A stretch of 64,000 bases of DNA from Methylobacter luteus IMV-B-3098 (lineage in GTDB: Bacteria; Pseudomonadota; Gammaproteobacteria; Methylococcales; Methylomonadaceae), in assembly GCF_000427625.1 (NCBI RefSeq), contig NZ_KE386569.1:4442798-4506797 (forward strand). Direction: 5' to 3'. A model generated the notes under the pieces. The model was not told the DNA's origin. It did no database searches and saw nothing but the letters and a program-made list of their open reading frames with translations. Position numbers and translations under genes: made by a program. Positions 28,868-37,381 of the stretch are shown piece after piece. The first letter of the stretch is position 1. The number at the start of each line of letters is the position of its first letter.

Positions 28868-29179
28868 TTACGGTTTCAGCCTTGCATAATAGGCGACCAC
28901 ATTATCGATATCGTTATCGCTTAATGAGCCGGCAATATTATTCATGATGTCCGATACGCGCGTCTTATCGCGGTATTGCTTCAGCGCTGATTTCAGATAT
29001 TCGGCATCACGTCCGGCCAACGGCGGAAAAGGCGCGCCGGCGGACGGGGTTGTAATGCCGTGGCACTGTGAGCAGACAGCTGCCGCAATCGCATGGCCTG
29101 CATAAATGCTTGCCGCGTTAGCGCTTTGAGCGACGGCCAGACCTGCAATCAACACAGTGGAAAGAGCAAATATTCTCAT
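28868..29179 (-). CDS. small periplasmic cytochrome c (NirM position)
   Basis: 103-aa monoheme cytochrome with signal peptide (residues 1-22) and heme motif CSQCH near residue 36. It is related to c553/c4-type cytochromes (YAGHAIAAAVCSQCHG, FPPLAGRDAEYLKSALKQYRDK, MNNIAGSLSDNDIDNVVAYYA) rather than to c551. Its ATG overlaps the nirS stop (TAATG), so it occupies the place of nirM and is the likely electron donor to NirS. The start and stop coupling argues strongly for joint expression. Confidence 0.8.
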   Translation of the reverse strand: MRIFALSTVLIAGLAVAQSANAASIYAGHAIAAAVCSQCHGITTPSAGAPFPPLAGRDAEYLKSALKQYRDKTRVSDIMNNIAGSLSDNDIDNVVAYYARLKP

Positions 29180-30765
29180 TATTTCGCCCCTTCCATTTCG
29201 TCCGGAGAAAGACCGCGGGTCATGTATTTAACGCGGCCGTGCGAGAAAATACCGGCCGGGCTTTCCATCGAGACGGAAGCGACTTTTTTCAGCGAGTTGG
29301 AATCATAGACTACGACTTCATCGCCGCTGTAACCGGCGCTGACATACAGGAATTTGCCGTCCGCGCTGTATTCAGGGAAGTAGGCGTGGCCACCGACATC
29401 CAGCGTTTTTGCGACTTCCAGCGTTTTCTTGTCAATCAGCTGAACAGTACGCGCGCGTCTGTCTTTGCTGATGATATCCACGGCTACATAAGGCGCGTTA
29501 GCGTGTGCGGCCGGTGATTCGGTGCCGCCGGAAACCGGGATTTGTTTGACGACTTCCATGGTATCCAGATCCCAGACGCTGACGACTGTTTTGTCGCAAT
29601 CGCCGAAGTTGGTGCCGAAGCCCAGCGTGCGGCCGTCAACCTTCACGGCGGAACCGCCGCCTACATGCGGCACGCAGCCCGCTTCCAGTTTCTTGATGAC
29701 CTTGCGGTCTTTCAGGTCGATCGCGGCGACGATGCTGTCATCGTAAGAAGCGATCATCAGTTTGCGGCCGTTGTGGGTCAGGAACGCATCGTGCAGATGG
29801 CGGCCGACATCAGTGATTTTAGTGACGGGGAAATCCTGATCTTTTTTCAAGTCGACCACCCAGACCTGGCCGGCGTTTTCCAGCGCAATGGCGAAAATGT
29901 CGTCATAGGGCGTACCGATCACCATGCCGGAATCGGAGGTAACCATTTTGCCGTCCGGGTCAACACCTTCCAGTTCAAAGGTTTTCAAAGGTTCCAGCGT
30001 GTCGGCGTCCAGGATGACGGCATTGTGCGGCACGAATGAACCGGCCATGATGTATTTGCCGTCACGCGATACGCCCATGCCCGGGCCGTTAAAGCCGGTC
30101 TTGATGCTACGCACGGCTTTCATGGAATACAGGTCGACTTTGAAAATTTCCGCCGTGTCGGTTTTTACATAAGCCCAGCGCGGATTGGCCGGGTTGTAGT
30201 CGATGATGTGCGCTGCAGTGCCAGTTGGGACTTCGCCGATTTGTTTATGTGTGGTGCTGTCGATGAAAACGGCTTTGGAGCCATCACCGCGTCCGTACTT
30301 GCCGCGCGCTGCCACACCGATGACATCATCCATGCTGCTGATTTCGTAGGTCGGTTTGTCGGGCAAGGTGCTCTCGTCTTTGACGTACACTTTTAATGAC
30401 GATTTCATGTCATCAATCGTCCAGGCCGGGTTATCCAGCGTGGGTGTTTTTTGCAGATGACTGACCAGGCCGCGGATCTGATCGTCCGTTAAACGGCCGT
30501 AAAATGGAGGCATCAGCGTGTCGAAACTTCCAGTCATGATCACGGTGCGCAAAGCGGTAGGACTGCGGCCTTTCAGTGTATCGGCATTCAACGCCGGCGC
30601 CAGGTAGCCGCCATGATCGGAGCCGTGACAGCTGGCGCAGTTATCTTCATACAACTGGTGCATGTTTTGGGCGTTATCGGATTTAGCCTGTACGGCTAAA
30701 GGCAAAACGAGAGCGGTTAAGCCGGCAATGACTGATTGAGACAAAAGCTTTTTGGTATTTTTCAT
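29179..30765 (-). CDS. nirS: divergent cytochrome cd1 nitrite reductase (NirS family)
   Basis: Periplasmic reductase of nitrite to nitric oxide. The 528-aa protein has a signal peptide (1-27), a cytochrome c domain with CASCH (Cys43, Cys46, His47) and an eight-bladed d1 propeller. By eye, His186 (TAAHII) matches the heme d1 ligand, and His325 (HLHD) and His367 (CVPH) match the two catalytic distal histidines of Pseudomonas NirS. It is shorter than classical NirS (about 560-600) and lacks the usual C-terminal TPTGKFNVYNT motif, ending SPAGIFSHGR instead, nearer to NirF. A NirN-type function is a less likely alternative. First gene of the nir run; an FNR-like site lies 60 bp upstream. Confidence 0.8.
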   Translation of the reverse strand: MKNTKKLLSQSVIAGLTALVLPLAVQAKSDNAQNMHQLYEDNCASCHGSDHGGYLAPALNADTLKGRSPTALRTVIMTGSFDTLMPPFYGRLTDDQIRGLVSHLQKTPTLDNPAWTIDDMKSSLKVYVKDESTLPDKPTYEISSMDDVIGVAARGKYGRGDGSKAVFIDSTTHKQIGEVPTGTAAHIIDYNPANPRWAYVKTDTAEIFKVDLYSMKAVRSIKTGFNGPGMGVSRDGKYIMAGSFVPHNAVILDADTLEPLKTFELEGVDPDGKMVTSDSGMVIGTPYDDIFAIALENAGQVWVVDLKKDQDFPVTKITDVGRHLHDAFLTHNGRKLMIASYDDSIVAAIDLKDRKVIKKLEAGCVPHVGGGSAVKVDGRTLGFGTNFGDCDKTVVSVWDLDTMEVVKQIPVSGGTESPAAHANAPYVAVDIISKDRRARTVQLIDKKTLEVAKTLDVGGHAYFPEYSADGKFLYVSAGYSGDEVVVYDSNSLKKVASVSMESPAGIFSHGRVKYMTRGLSPDEMEGAK

Positions 30766-30797
30766 TCTTTATGGACTCCAGGTAGTATTGAATCAAT

Positions 30798-30840
30798 ATT
30801 ATCTAATTAACACTGAAAGCTCAAGTTTGATTACGATCAT
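30798..30840 (-). promoter_or_regulatory. FNR/DNR-type promoter of the nir operon
   Basis: On the minus strand ATGAT-CGTA-ATCAA (30827-30840) matches the FNR-family site TTGAT-N4-ATCAA with one mismatch. Twenty-three bases further a GATAAT -10 hexamer follows, the spacing of a class II activated promoter (about 22 expected). The site overlaps the 3' end of the upstream exporter gene. It implies induction at low oxygen or by NO. Confidence 0.6.
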
Positions 30841-31738
30841 TGTTTTTTTGTACCGTATGTGCCCATAGCCATATCCGATAAGACAGCATAATGAGCAGAA
30901 TGGTCGATGCCCCGAGAATAAAGTCCTGATGGCGTATGACGAGGTCTTTTAACTGCGCAATCATGGGTGGATTGATCTCGCGATAGAGCAGGAAACAGCC
31001 GAGAATGAAAACGAACAGGCCGAAGCCGCGTCTTAAATGGTGGCCGGAGACCTTGCCGGACAAGCTACTGCCGACAAAACTGCCGATAATGGCGAAAGCT
31101 GTAAACAACGCCGTTAAAACAATGTCGATGGTCATATGGTTGGCGTGTCCGGCCAAGGCCGCCGAAGATTGCATAACGATAATAAACAGTGACGTGCCTA
31201 TGGCGGCATGCATGGGCAGTCCTGCCAGGTTATTCAGTGCCGGAACCATCAGGAAACCGCCGCCCACGCCGATCAGACCCGTCACTGAGCCTACCAGAAA
31301 GCCGTCAAGCATCAGCGCTATAAACGGTAAGTGTCGGGGGCAGGGCTTTTGTGATGACAGTTGCGGCGTCTGCACGGGCTTGGGCGTTTTTTCATTGCGC
31401 AGCATCGACAGCGAAGCAGTCAGCATGATGGCGGCAAACAGTACCAACAGCAGCGAGTCCGGAACGTAAGTTGCGAGCCGTCCGCCCAGAAAAGCGCCGA
31501 TCATGCCGGTCAGGCCGAAGGCCAGCCCGGTCGTCCAGCAAACCTTGCCGCGGCGGGCATGGTTGGCTACGGCTATCAAGCTGGTCAGGCAGACGACGAT
31601 TAATGATGTGATGATCGCGTTTTTAGCCGACAGGCCGGCCAGATAAACCAGGACCGGCACGGTCAGGATTGAGCCCCCGCCACCGAGAAGGCCCAGCAGA
31701 ACACCGATCAACAGAGAAAGCGCAATTAACAGCAGCAT
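30821..31738 (-). CDS. TauE/SafE-family (TSUP) anion exporter
   Basis: 305-aa inner-membrane protein with about eight spans in two repeats, each starting with the family's glycine motif (LIGVLLGLLGGGGSILTVPVL and LVGSVTGLIGVGGGFLMVPAL). TSUP members move sulfite, sulfonates or related organosulfur anions. It directly follows an ETHE1-like persulfide dioxygenase (2-bp gap), so export of sulfite made by that enzyme is a sensible guess. An FNR-type site for nirS lies inside its last codons. Confidence 0.85.
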   Translation of the reverse strand: MLLLIALSLLIGVLLGLLGGGGSILTVPVLVYLAGLSAKNAIITSLIVVCLTSLIAVANHARRGKVCWTTGLAFGLTGMIGAFLGGRLATYVPDSLLLVLFAAIMLTASLSMLRNEKTPKPVQTPQLSSQKPCPRHLPFIALMLDGFLVGSVTGLIGVGGGFLMVPALNNLAGLPMHAAIGTSLFIIVMQSSAALAGHANHMTIDIVLTALFTAFAIIGSFVGSSLSGKVSGHHLRRGFGLFVFILGCFLLYREINPPMIAQLKDLVIRHQDFILGASTILLIMLSYRIWLWAHTVQKNNDRNQT

Positions 31739-31740
31739 CG

Positions 31741-32454
31741 TTAACCTTGTATGACTTGTTCGTGTTTATCCGGCTTACCGCAGGACTGATTGGCGGGCAG
31801 TGCTTCATCAATATATTTGGGATAGGGCAGGTTCAGATTCGCCATGATTTCAATGAATTCATCGCGTGTCTTGCCGCCGCCCAAACGGGTATTGGTCGCT
31901 ATTTCCTGTTTGATCGTGGATACTGTTTTGCCGTTGTAATCATGGCCTGGATATAGCAGCGTGTCAGGCGGCAGCGTGAATAGCTTTTGCGTGATGCTGT
32001 CATACAGCATGCCGGCATCGCCCTGCTGGAAGTCCGTGCGTCCGCAGCCATTGATGAATAATGCATCACCGGAAAAAACACGGTCTCCGACCACGTAACT
32101 GACACAGCCCGAGGTGTGGCCCGGTGTATGGAGAACGAGTATTTCAATCTCGCCCGCCTGAAGCGGCACACCATCGGTGACCAGTAAATCGGCGCACATG
32201 GCGCCGGCATCGCGGTGAACGATGCCTTTGCTGCCCAGCCTGTCTCTCAACAGGCCTGCGCCGGTGATGTGATCGGCGTGGACATGGGTTTCCATTGTAT
32301 AGATCAGCGTTAGGCCCAATTCATTTAAAAGCGCCACATAGCTATCCACCTCGCTTGCGACAGGATCGATCAGGACGGCTTTTTGAGTGAATTCGCAGCC
32401 GATGAGATAGCTGTATGTGCAGGTGTCGGGTTCAAAAAGTTGTCTGAAGATCAT
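31741..32454 (-). CDS. ETHE1-like persulfide dioxygenase (MBL fold)
   Basis: Iron-dependent enzyme that oxidises glutathione persulfide to sulfite. The 237-aa protein has the metallo-beta-lactamase motif THVHADH (His57, His59, Asp61, His62), a further metal His in HTPGHTSG, an Asp in GDALFINGCGRTDFQQGDAG (the ETHE1 signature) and YPGHDYNG. The last about 20 residues are an extra Cys/His-containing tail (NQSCGKPDKHEQ). It is coupled to the TSUP exporter gene, forming a sulfide/persulfide detoxification pair. Confidence 0.88.
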   Translation of the reverse strand: MIFRQLFEPDTCTYSYLIGCEFTQKAVLIDPVASEVDSYVALLNELGLTLIYTMETHVHADHITGAGLLRDRLGSKGIVHRDAGAMCADLLVTDGVPLQAGEIEILVLHTPGHTSGCVSYVVGDRVFSGDALFINGCGRTDFQQGDAGMLYDSITQKLFTLPPDTLLYPGHDYNGKTVSTIKQEIATNTRLGGGKTRDEFIEIMANLNLPYPKYIDEALPANQSCGKPDKHEQVIQG

Positions 32455-32629
32455 CGGGGTAACCTCTTTATTTAAGTAAATAATAAAAAACTAATGTTTG
32501 ATTATAAAACAATACCTGACAGCGTTTGATAATCTTATTAAAAATTAGACCGGATCTGTCAGCCTTTATTTCAAATTGCCGGGATCTACGCGGGCTCGGG
32601 TATTTAATTGAATGATCTGATCAAGTGGT

Positions 32630-33907
32630 TTAGAAACTGACCTCGGCTTGCAGCCAGAAGTTATGCGTGTCGGTTAGGCCGGTAAGCGCGCCGTTGTCAT
32701 CGTAATAAGCATACTTGGCGAGCAGGCTGTAGTGTTTGCCGAAGGTTTTGACGGCCATGAAATCCCATTCTTCGCCATAGTCGATTTTGCCGGTGTCATC
32801 GGTAAAGTCATGATAAATGCCTTCGATATCGATGCCCATGACTGTGGTGCCGATCGAGCCATAGGTGTCGCGCAGTCCATTGACCGGTATGACCGTGAAC
32901 TGATCCGACCAGCCATTAAAGTAGTGATCCGATGCCAGAGGCGTTTGGAAAGCAGGGCCGGCGCCTTTACCTCCCAGCTGTTCCACGGCGCCCTTGACAA
33001 TGAATCCATAAGCATTCAGGCCGGCTATTAACAGGGCATAGTCGGCTTCGTAATCGTCGGGATTATTCGCATAATCCTGTTGATAGGCATACTCGCTGGT
33101 AAAGATCGTTGAGACATCGTCATTGATCGTGGCGCCTCCGTTGAAACGCACGCCATAGGTCTGACTGGATTTTATGTTGTCGGTTGGCCGGTCGTTGAAG
33201 TCTAGCAGGTAGGTGTAAGCCGATAAGGTGCCGATGCGCTTGAAATCATAGCCGGCGTTGATAAACTGGCTGTCCATGTCGATTTTTTCGGCAGTAACAT
33301 CCCTGACACTGGTTATGTAGCCGGCATGGATGGTCGTGTTGTGCAATGATTTATTGGTAATCGTTAGCGCGTCAAAGGTTCGCTGCATTTGCCGCCAGTC
33401 CTGATCGCCAATAAAACGCTGGTTGTTCAGTGTGATATGCTGGCGGCCCAGTTTGATTTTTGTGTCGGGCAGGCCATTGTAGCTGAGCCAGAATTGATTC
33501 AGTTCGTGCTGCTGCGGATCGGCGATGGTCTCATAGGTATCGTGGCCGTTTCTGAGGCTGTTGTAGGTATTGGCGCCTACATCCTGATTGCCTTCATATT
33601 CGGCGAAAATCTGGAAACTGTGGAATTCGGGCGTCAAATAGCCCAGGCGCAGGCGAACAGTCGAGGCATTGCCGACGGCTTTGTCAGGCGCTTTGCTGTC
33701 ATCATTCTCATACCGATAGCGCAGGTTGAATTTTATCTGTCCGTATTTGGCGTCATCGGCCTGACCGAATTTCAATGCCTTTTCGATGGAATCGTCCATC
33801 GCAGCCAGGGCAGTCGTATGGGCTATCAAAAGTGATAAAACGGTCGTTGATAAAAGCGTTATTTTGACACTGAAGGTGCTATTAGCCGATGCTTTATATA
33901 AAGACAT
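32630..33907 (-). CDS. outer-membrane channel, alginate-export/porin-like barrel
   Basis: A 425-aa protein with a signal peptide ending near TALAAMDD and beta-barrel composition, ending in FWLQAEVSF (C-terminal Phe). The segments RYRYENDDSKAPDKAVGNASTVRLRLGY and LGRQHITLNNQRFIGDQDWRQMQRTFDAL are those of the alginate-export (AlgE-like) family, often of unknown substrate in methylotrophs. I start it at ATG 33907, preceded by GGGAA; ATG codons at 33940 and 33919 are alternatives. It is a single gene between gltA and the sulfur pair. Confidence 0.8.
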   Translation of the reverse strand: MSLYKASANSTFSVKITLLSTTVLSLLIAHTTALAAMDDSIEKALKFGQADDAKYGQIKFNLRYRYENDDSKAPDKAVGNASTVRLRLGYLTPEFHSFQIFAEYEGNQDVGANTYNSLRNGHDTYETIADPQQHELNQFWLSYNGLPDTKIKLGRQHITLNNQRFIGDQDWRQMQRTFDALTITNKSLHNTTIHAGYITSVRDVTAEKIDMDSQFINAGYDFKRIGTLSAYTYLLDFNDRPTDNIKSSQTYGVRFNGGATINDDVSTIFTSEYAYQQDYANNPDDYEADYALLIAGLNAYGFIVKGAVEQLGGKGAGPAFQTPLASDHYFNGWSDQFTVIPVNGLRDTYGSIGTTVMGIDIEGIYHDFTDDTGKIDYGEEWDFMAVKTFGKHYSLLAKYAYYDDNGALTGLTDTHNFWLQAEVSF

Positions 33908-33988
33908 TTTATTTCCCATGATTGATCGCGAACAATACAAGACCGATGCTGCTGACCGATAATACGCCCTACATGCTATGTTTAATAA

Positions 33989-35287
33989 TTAGCGCGCGGC
34001 CATAGGCAGAACATCGCGGCTTGTTTGGCCGATATAAAGCTGTCTGGGACGGCCGATTTTCTGTTCCGGATCCGATATCATTTCATCCCAATGCGAAATC
34101 CAGCCCACGCTGCGGCCCATGGCAAACAAGGCGGTAAACATATTACTCGGTATCCCTAGGGCGCGCAGTACGATGCCTGAATAGAAGTCGACATTCGGAT
34201 ACAGTTTTTTCTCGATGAAATATTCGTCTTCTAGGGCAATGCGTTCCAGTTCCAGCGCCAGCTTGAACAACCTGTCGTCATGCAGTCCCAACTCATTAAG
34301 CACCTCATGGCAGGTTGCCCGCATTAATTTGGCGCGCGGGTCATAATTTTTATAAACGCGGTGACCGAATCCCATCAATCTGAACGGATCGTTTTTATCC
34401 TTGGCCCGGTTGATATAAGAATCGATATTGGACACATCGCCGATTTCTTCCAGCATGTTCAATACCGCTTCATTGGCGCCACCGTGCGCGGCCCCCCATA
34501 AACAGGCAATTCCCGAAGTGATGCAGGCATAAGGATTGGCGCCGCTGGAGCCGGCCAGACGGACTGTTGACGTGGAGGCATTCTGTTCATGATCGGCATG
34601 CAAAATCAGGATTCTGTCCAGTGCCCGCACCAGGATCGGGTTGGGTTGAAAATCCTCGCAGGGTGTGGCCAGCATCATGCGCATGAAGTTTTCCACATAA
34701 CTCAGCTTGTTTTGCGGATACATGAATGGCAGGCCGATGCTGTACTTATGGCTCATGGCTACGATAGTGGGTATTTTCGCAATCAGGCGAATGGCGCACA
34801 GGTCGCGGTCATTCTTGTTGGTAATGTCCAGGGCATCATGATAGAAGGCCGACAGGGCGCCGACTACGCCAACTATGATCGCCATAGGATGGGCGTCCCG
34901 GCGAAAGCCTTTAAAGAAATTAGTGAGCTGATCATGCACCATCGTATGTTTGGTGATGGATTGTTCAAACTGCTTCAGTTGATCACTGTTTGGCAGTTCG
35001 CCGTTCAGCAGCAAATAGCAAACTTCCAGAAAAGTGCATTGTTCCGCCAATTGCTCGATCGGATAACCGCGGTACAGCAATATGCCGGCTTCACCATCAA
35101 TATACGTTATCTTTGAAGAACAGCTGGCCGTCGAAGTGTAGCCGGGGTCATAGGTAAACATACCGGTCTTTTTATACAACTCCTGGACATCGATGACGTC
35201 GGGCCCCGTAGTGCCTGATAAAACAGGCAACTCACAGATGGGCTGAGTTTCCTCGTTAACTAGGGTAACACTGCGCTGGTTAGTCAT
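33989..35287 (-). CDS. gltA: citrate synthase
   Basis: Condenses acetyl-CoA and oxaloacetate, first step of the TCA cycle. The 432-aa protein is the proteobacterial hexameric type, with the three catalytic regions [27 protein letters not shown] and [15 protein letters not shown], and the N-terminal extension typical of that group ([37 protein letters not shown]). The ATG at 35287 is preceded by GGAGATCAGTACC. It is a monocistronic gene. Function certain. Confidence 0.96.
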   Translation of the reverse strand: MTNQRSVTLVNEETQPICELPVLSGTTGPDVIDVQELYKKTGMFTYDPGYTSTASCSSKITYIDGEAGILLYRGYPIEQLAEQCTFLEVCYLLLNGELPNSDQLKQFEQSITKHTMVHDQLTNFFKGFRRDAHPMAIIVGVVGALSAFYHDALDITNKNDRDLCAIRLIAKIPTIVAMSHKYSIGLPFMYPQNKLSYVENFMRMMLATPCEDFQPNPILVRALDRILILHADHEQNASTSTVRLAGSSGANPYACITSGIACLWGAAHGGANEAVLNMLEEIGDVSNIDSYINRAKDKNDPFRLMGFGHRVYKNYDPRAKLMRATCHEVLNELGLHDDRLFKLALELERIALEDEYFIEKKLYPNVDFYSGIVLRALGIPSNMFTALFAMGRSVGWISHWDEMISDPEQKIGRPRQLYIGQTSRDVLPMAAR

Positions 35288-35574
35288 GGTACTGATCTCC
35301 GTTGTAAAAATGTTACTTCATGACAGTATCACAAAGCTAAATGATATTTAAACAGAAATTACATGCTCAGCTATTTGACCCGCGTAAAGAACCATAATTC
35401 GAAATGGAGAAGGTTAATCTCGGATGAAATATCGCTGCCGGAGAAAAAATAATTTAGAGGACTGTCTCATAAAGAAGTCAAGACTGATAACAAAAGAAGA
35501 GAACTCTACTCCTTGATATTCAAGGTTGGAATTAGGCGATGGAAAACAGTTTGAGAGAGGACTGTAATGTATCG

Positions 35575-35754
35575 CTAAATTTCAAATATGTAATTGAGTT
35601 TTTTTTGTATGGCGAGATTGCTGTAATCCCAGGTAAACCGTAACAGAAAGCCGATAAATAAAAGGCTTGAGGCAATAAATGCGCTCAAAATAAAGCTGAT
35701 AAACACAATAACAGTCAGTGAGCCAAACAAGGCGTTTTTGCAGAAATAATACAT
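35575..35754 (-). CDS. 59-aa small hydrophobic membrane protein
   Basis: I do not know this protein. It starts MYYFCKNALFGSLTVIV and ends KKLNYIFEI, with a continuous hydrophobic core (residues 10-40) that suggests one long or two short membrane segments, followed by a charged tail. A good ribosome site, GAGAGG, lies seven bases before the ATG. A longer frame of 65 codons in another phase covers the same DNA, but its composition is not protein-like. It stands alone in a poorly coding region of about 1 kb after gltA. Confidence 0.55.
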   Translation of the reverse strand: MYYFCKNALFGSLTVIVFISFILSAFIASSLLFIGFLLRFTWDYSNLAIQKKLNYIFEI

Positions 35755-36123
35755 GGAAAGCCTCTCTAAATTTAGTCAACGTCCTCTATTGATTGTCAGT
35801 CAGGCATATCGTTAAGAGATATCAAGGTGATTCTCCCGGAAAACTAGAGTTTCCGAGCTATCTAAAAAAACAGTTTTTTTATTTAAAGAGTAATTAATAG
35901 TCGTTTTAGTTTCATACTCTTCAAATAAATATAAAACTGCGCCAAATACTTTTTTAAAAAAATCACGCCAAACTGTGGCTGAACAATGCCAAGACTACGG
36001 TAGGAAAGGGTTGCTCTTTGTCGGCGCCGATTGCAAAAGTCGAAGATTAGCTCAAGTAGATTTTATTGCTCTGAAGGCGGGAGGAAGGTAAGATCAATTT
36101 CATTTAGTATTGATTCGATATTT
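35755..36123. other. intergenic region, no gene seen
   Basis: About 370 bp of AT-rich sequence between the 59-aa membrane protein and a strong promoter at 36124. I see no supportable ORF, repeat or RNA in it. Confidence 0.5.
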
Positions 36124-36152
36124 ATTTGACAGTGGGCCTGGGCTTTCCTATA
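36124..36152 (+). promoter_or_regulatory. strong sigma-70 promoter
   Basis: TTGACA (36124-36129), a 17-base spacer and TATAGT (36147-36152), a near-consensus promoter. It reads into a 200-base transcript closed by a terminator and contains a short ORF. Confidence 0.7.
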
Positions 36153-36182
36153 GTATCGATTCACTACTAGGTGAGAGGTTTT

Positions 36183-36239
36183 ATGAGTTCAGCAATTTCT
36201 AGCATGCCCTATTCCAGCATAGGGCAAAGCAGAGCGTGA
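36183..36239 (+). CDS. putative 18-aa peptide
   Basis: ATG at 36183 preceded by GAGAGG; product starts MSSAISSMPYSS and is rich in Ser. It lies inside the small transcript between promoter 36124 and terminator 36366. Its reality rests only on the ribosome site and position. Confidence 0.3.
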   Translation: MSSAISSMPYSSIGQSRA

Positions 36240-36335
36240 CTGATGCCAATGATCGTGCAATATCAGACTGAAATCGTCCTCTTTGCGGAAATTACTGGAT
36301 GCGTAAATAAAAAGATGCTTCAGCTGTGATTTAGT

Positions 36336-36366
36336 TCCGGCACGGGTTTTAGGCCGGAGCTTTTTT
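36336..36366 (+). terminator. rho-independent terminator of the small transcript
   Basis: TCCGGC and GCCGGA form a 6-bp stem over an 11-base loop, followed by GC and TTTTTT. Confidence 0.75.
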
Positions 36367-36414
36367 ATCAGCTGTGACATCCATAGATAATTGATAAACA
36401 TAAAGGTGCAAAAA

Positions 36415-36588
36415 ATGAATGATGAATCACAAACAAAAGATAAATTCTGGCTGTATGTCGGCTGCTTAACATTTGCTTTAGTGACGGTTATGGTCCTGGT
36501 TAAGAAAAGTGAGGAAGATAAATTTGCTCCGATCAAAGAGCAGTTGCAAGAAGAATCCGCGCTTATGAATATTCGCGTTTTAAACTAA
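36415..36588 (+). CDS. 57-aa single-span membrane protein, type shared with 43391-43585
   Basis: Starts MNDESQTKDKFWLYVG; one membrane segment (about residues 11-29) with a soluble charged C-terminus (EEDKFAPIKEQLQEES). AAGGTG lies seven bases before the ATG; the upstream in-frame ATG at 36391 lacks a site. It resembles the minus-strand protein at 43391-43585 in layout and in the block FWLYVG/FWLYIG followed by a hydrophobic span ending in Lys, so the two are probably paralogues. Function unknown. Confidence 0.65.
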   Translation: MNDESQTKDKFWLYVGCLTFALVTVMVLVKKSEEDKFAPIKEQLQEESALMNIRVLN

Positions 36589-36727
36589 ATCCTGGGTACA
36601 CGGGATATTTTGTTGATCCCTTTTTTGCAGAAAAGGCAGTATGCCATGGTTTAGGGACAACACCATAATATAGAAGATATAGCGCATCAACGATCGCTTA
36701 AAATAATAGAATGATGAGGAGAAAATT

Positions 36728-37093
36728 ATGAAATTTAACTTGATAGGCCTATTGGCGGCATTATCGCTTTTTTCAGGTGGCGCATCGGCGACAGAGTATA
36801 TTTACAGGGATCTTATGGCGAATACGCTGCCTTCCGCAAAGTGCGAGGCTAAGTCTGCAGCGATTGAAACTGCTTCAAAGCAATATAATGTGAACAGATT
36901 CAGCAAGAAGTTTTGCCAAACACAAGGTTACGGCTGGCACGTTGAAGAAGTGAAAAATCTCGGCACACCCGTCTGTGACGAATGTACGGATGCCGATAGC
37001 AAGGGCAAAGCTCAATGTCACTTGGAAGATATGGTCGTTACTTGTAAACGCATTAAACCCGGTTCAGTAGGCATGCTGCCCGGAAAAGGCTAA
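36728..37093 (+). CDS. secreted Cys-rich protein of unknown function
   Basis: 121 aa with a clear signal peptide (MKFNLIGLLAALSLFSGGASA). The mature part of about 100 residues has six cysteines (AKC, FC, CDEC, QCH, TCK), which suggests disulfide bonds or metal binding in the periplasm. There is no heme motif. AGGAG precedes the ATG. It is followed by a perfect 11-bp hairpin. I do not recognise the family. Confidence 0.65.
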   Translation: MKFNLIGLLAALSLFSGGASATEYIYRDLMANTLPSAKCEAKSAAIETASKQYNVNRFSKKFCQTQGYGWHVEEVKNLGTPVCDECTDADSKGKAQCHLEDMVVTCKRIKPGSVGMLPGKG

Positions 37094-37108
37094 CAGGAAG
37101 TTTGAGCG

Positions 37109-37134
37109 GCAAGAGATCCGAATGGATCTCTTGC
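37109..37134. terminator. 11-bp hairpin after the secreted Cys-rich gene
   Basis: GCAAGAGATCC and GGATCTCTTGC with a 4-base loop, 16 bases after the stop. There is no T-run, so termination efficiency is uncertain. Confidence 0.5.
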
Positions 37135-37381
37135 TCACATTAACGGTATTGTTGGGCAGTGGGTTTAAATTCATTCTGATGTGAGAGATATCTGTCAATG
37201 ATGTGTCGAACGCATTAGCATGGCCAATGCAGAATATGAGAAACAGGATGGGACTTGGCTTTTCCTGCAAGCAAGGAAACGGCGCGACGCAACGTTTGCC
37301 AGATAAAAGATAATGACTGTCACTGTTTGTCAGCGGAAAGAAAATAACGATTTTCGCAAATTTGCAGCCCCTTTCGGTTTT

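Larger units (their letters stand above)
36159..36366 (+). ncRNA. probable small RNA or leader-peptide transcript
   Basis: A transcript of about 208 bases is predicted between a near-perfect sigma-70 promoter and the hairpin TCCGGC (36336-36341)/GCCGGA (36353-36358) followed by GC and T6. It contains an 18-codon frame, 36183-36239, with GAGAGG seven bases upstream (starts MSSAISSMPYSS). The rest has no coding potential. It could be a small RNA, a small mRNA or a leader of the next gene, which starts 50 bases after the terminator. Confidence 0.5.

Noticed and set aside
36159-36366. Riboswitch or tRNA-like element
   Set aside because: No cloverleaf, no known aptamer motif; only a promoter, terminator and short ORF can be supported.
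36189-36536. 115-codon minus-strand ORF over the small transcript
   Set aside because: It is antisense to a near-consensus promoter, terminator and a plausible small membrane protein gene, and its composition is not protein-like.
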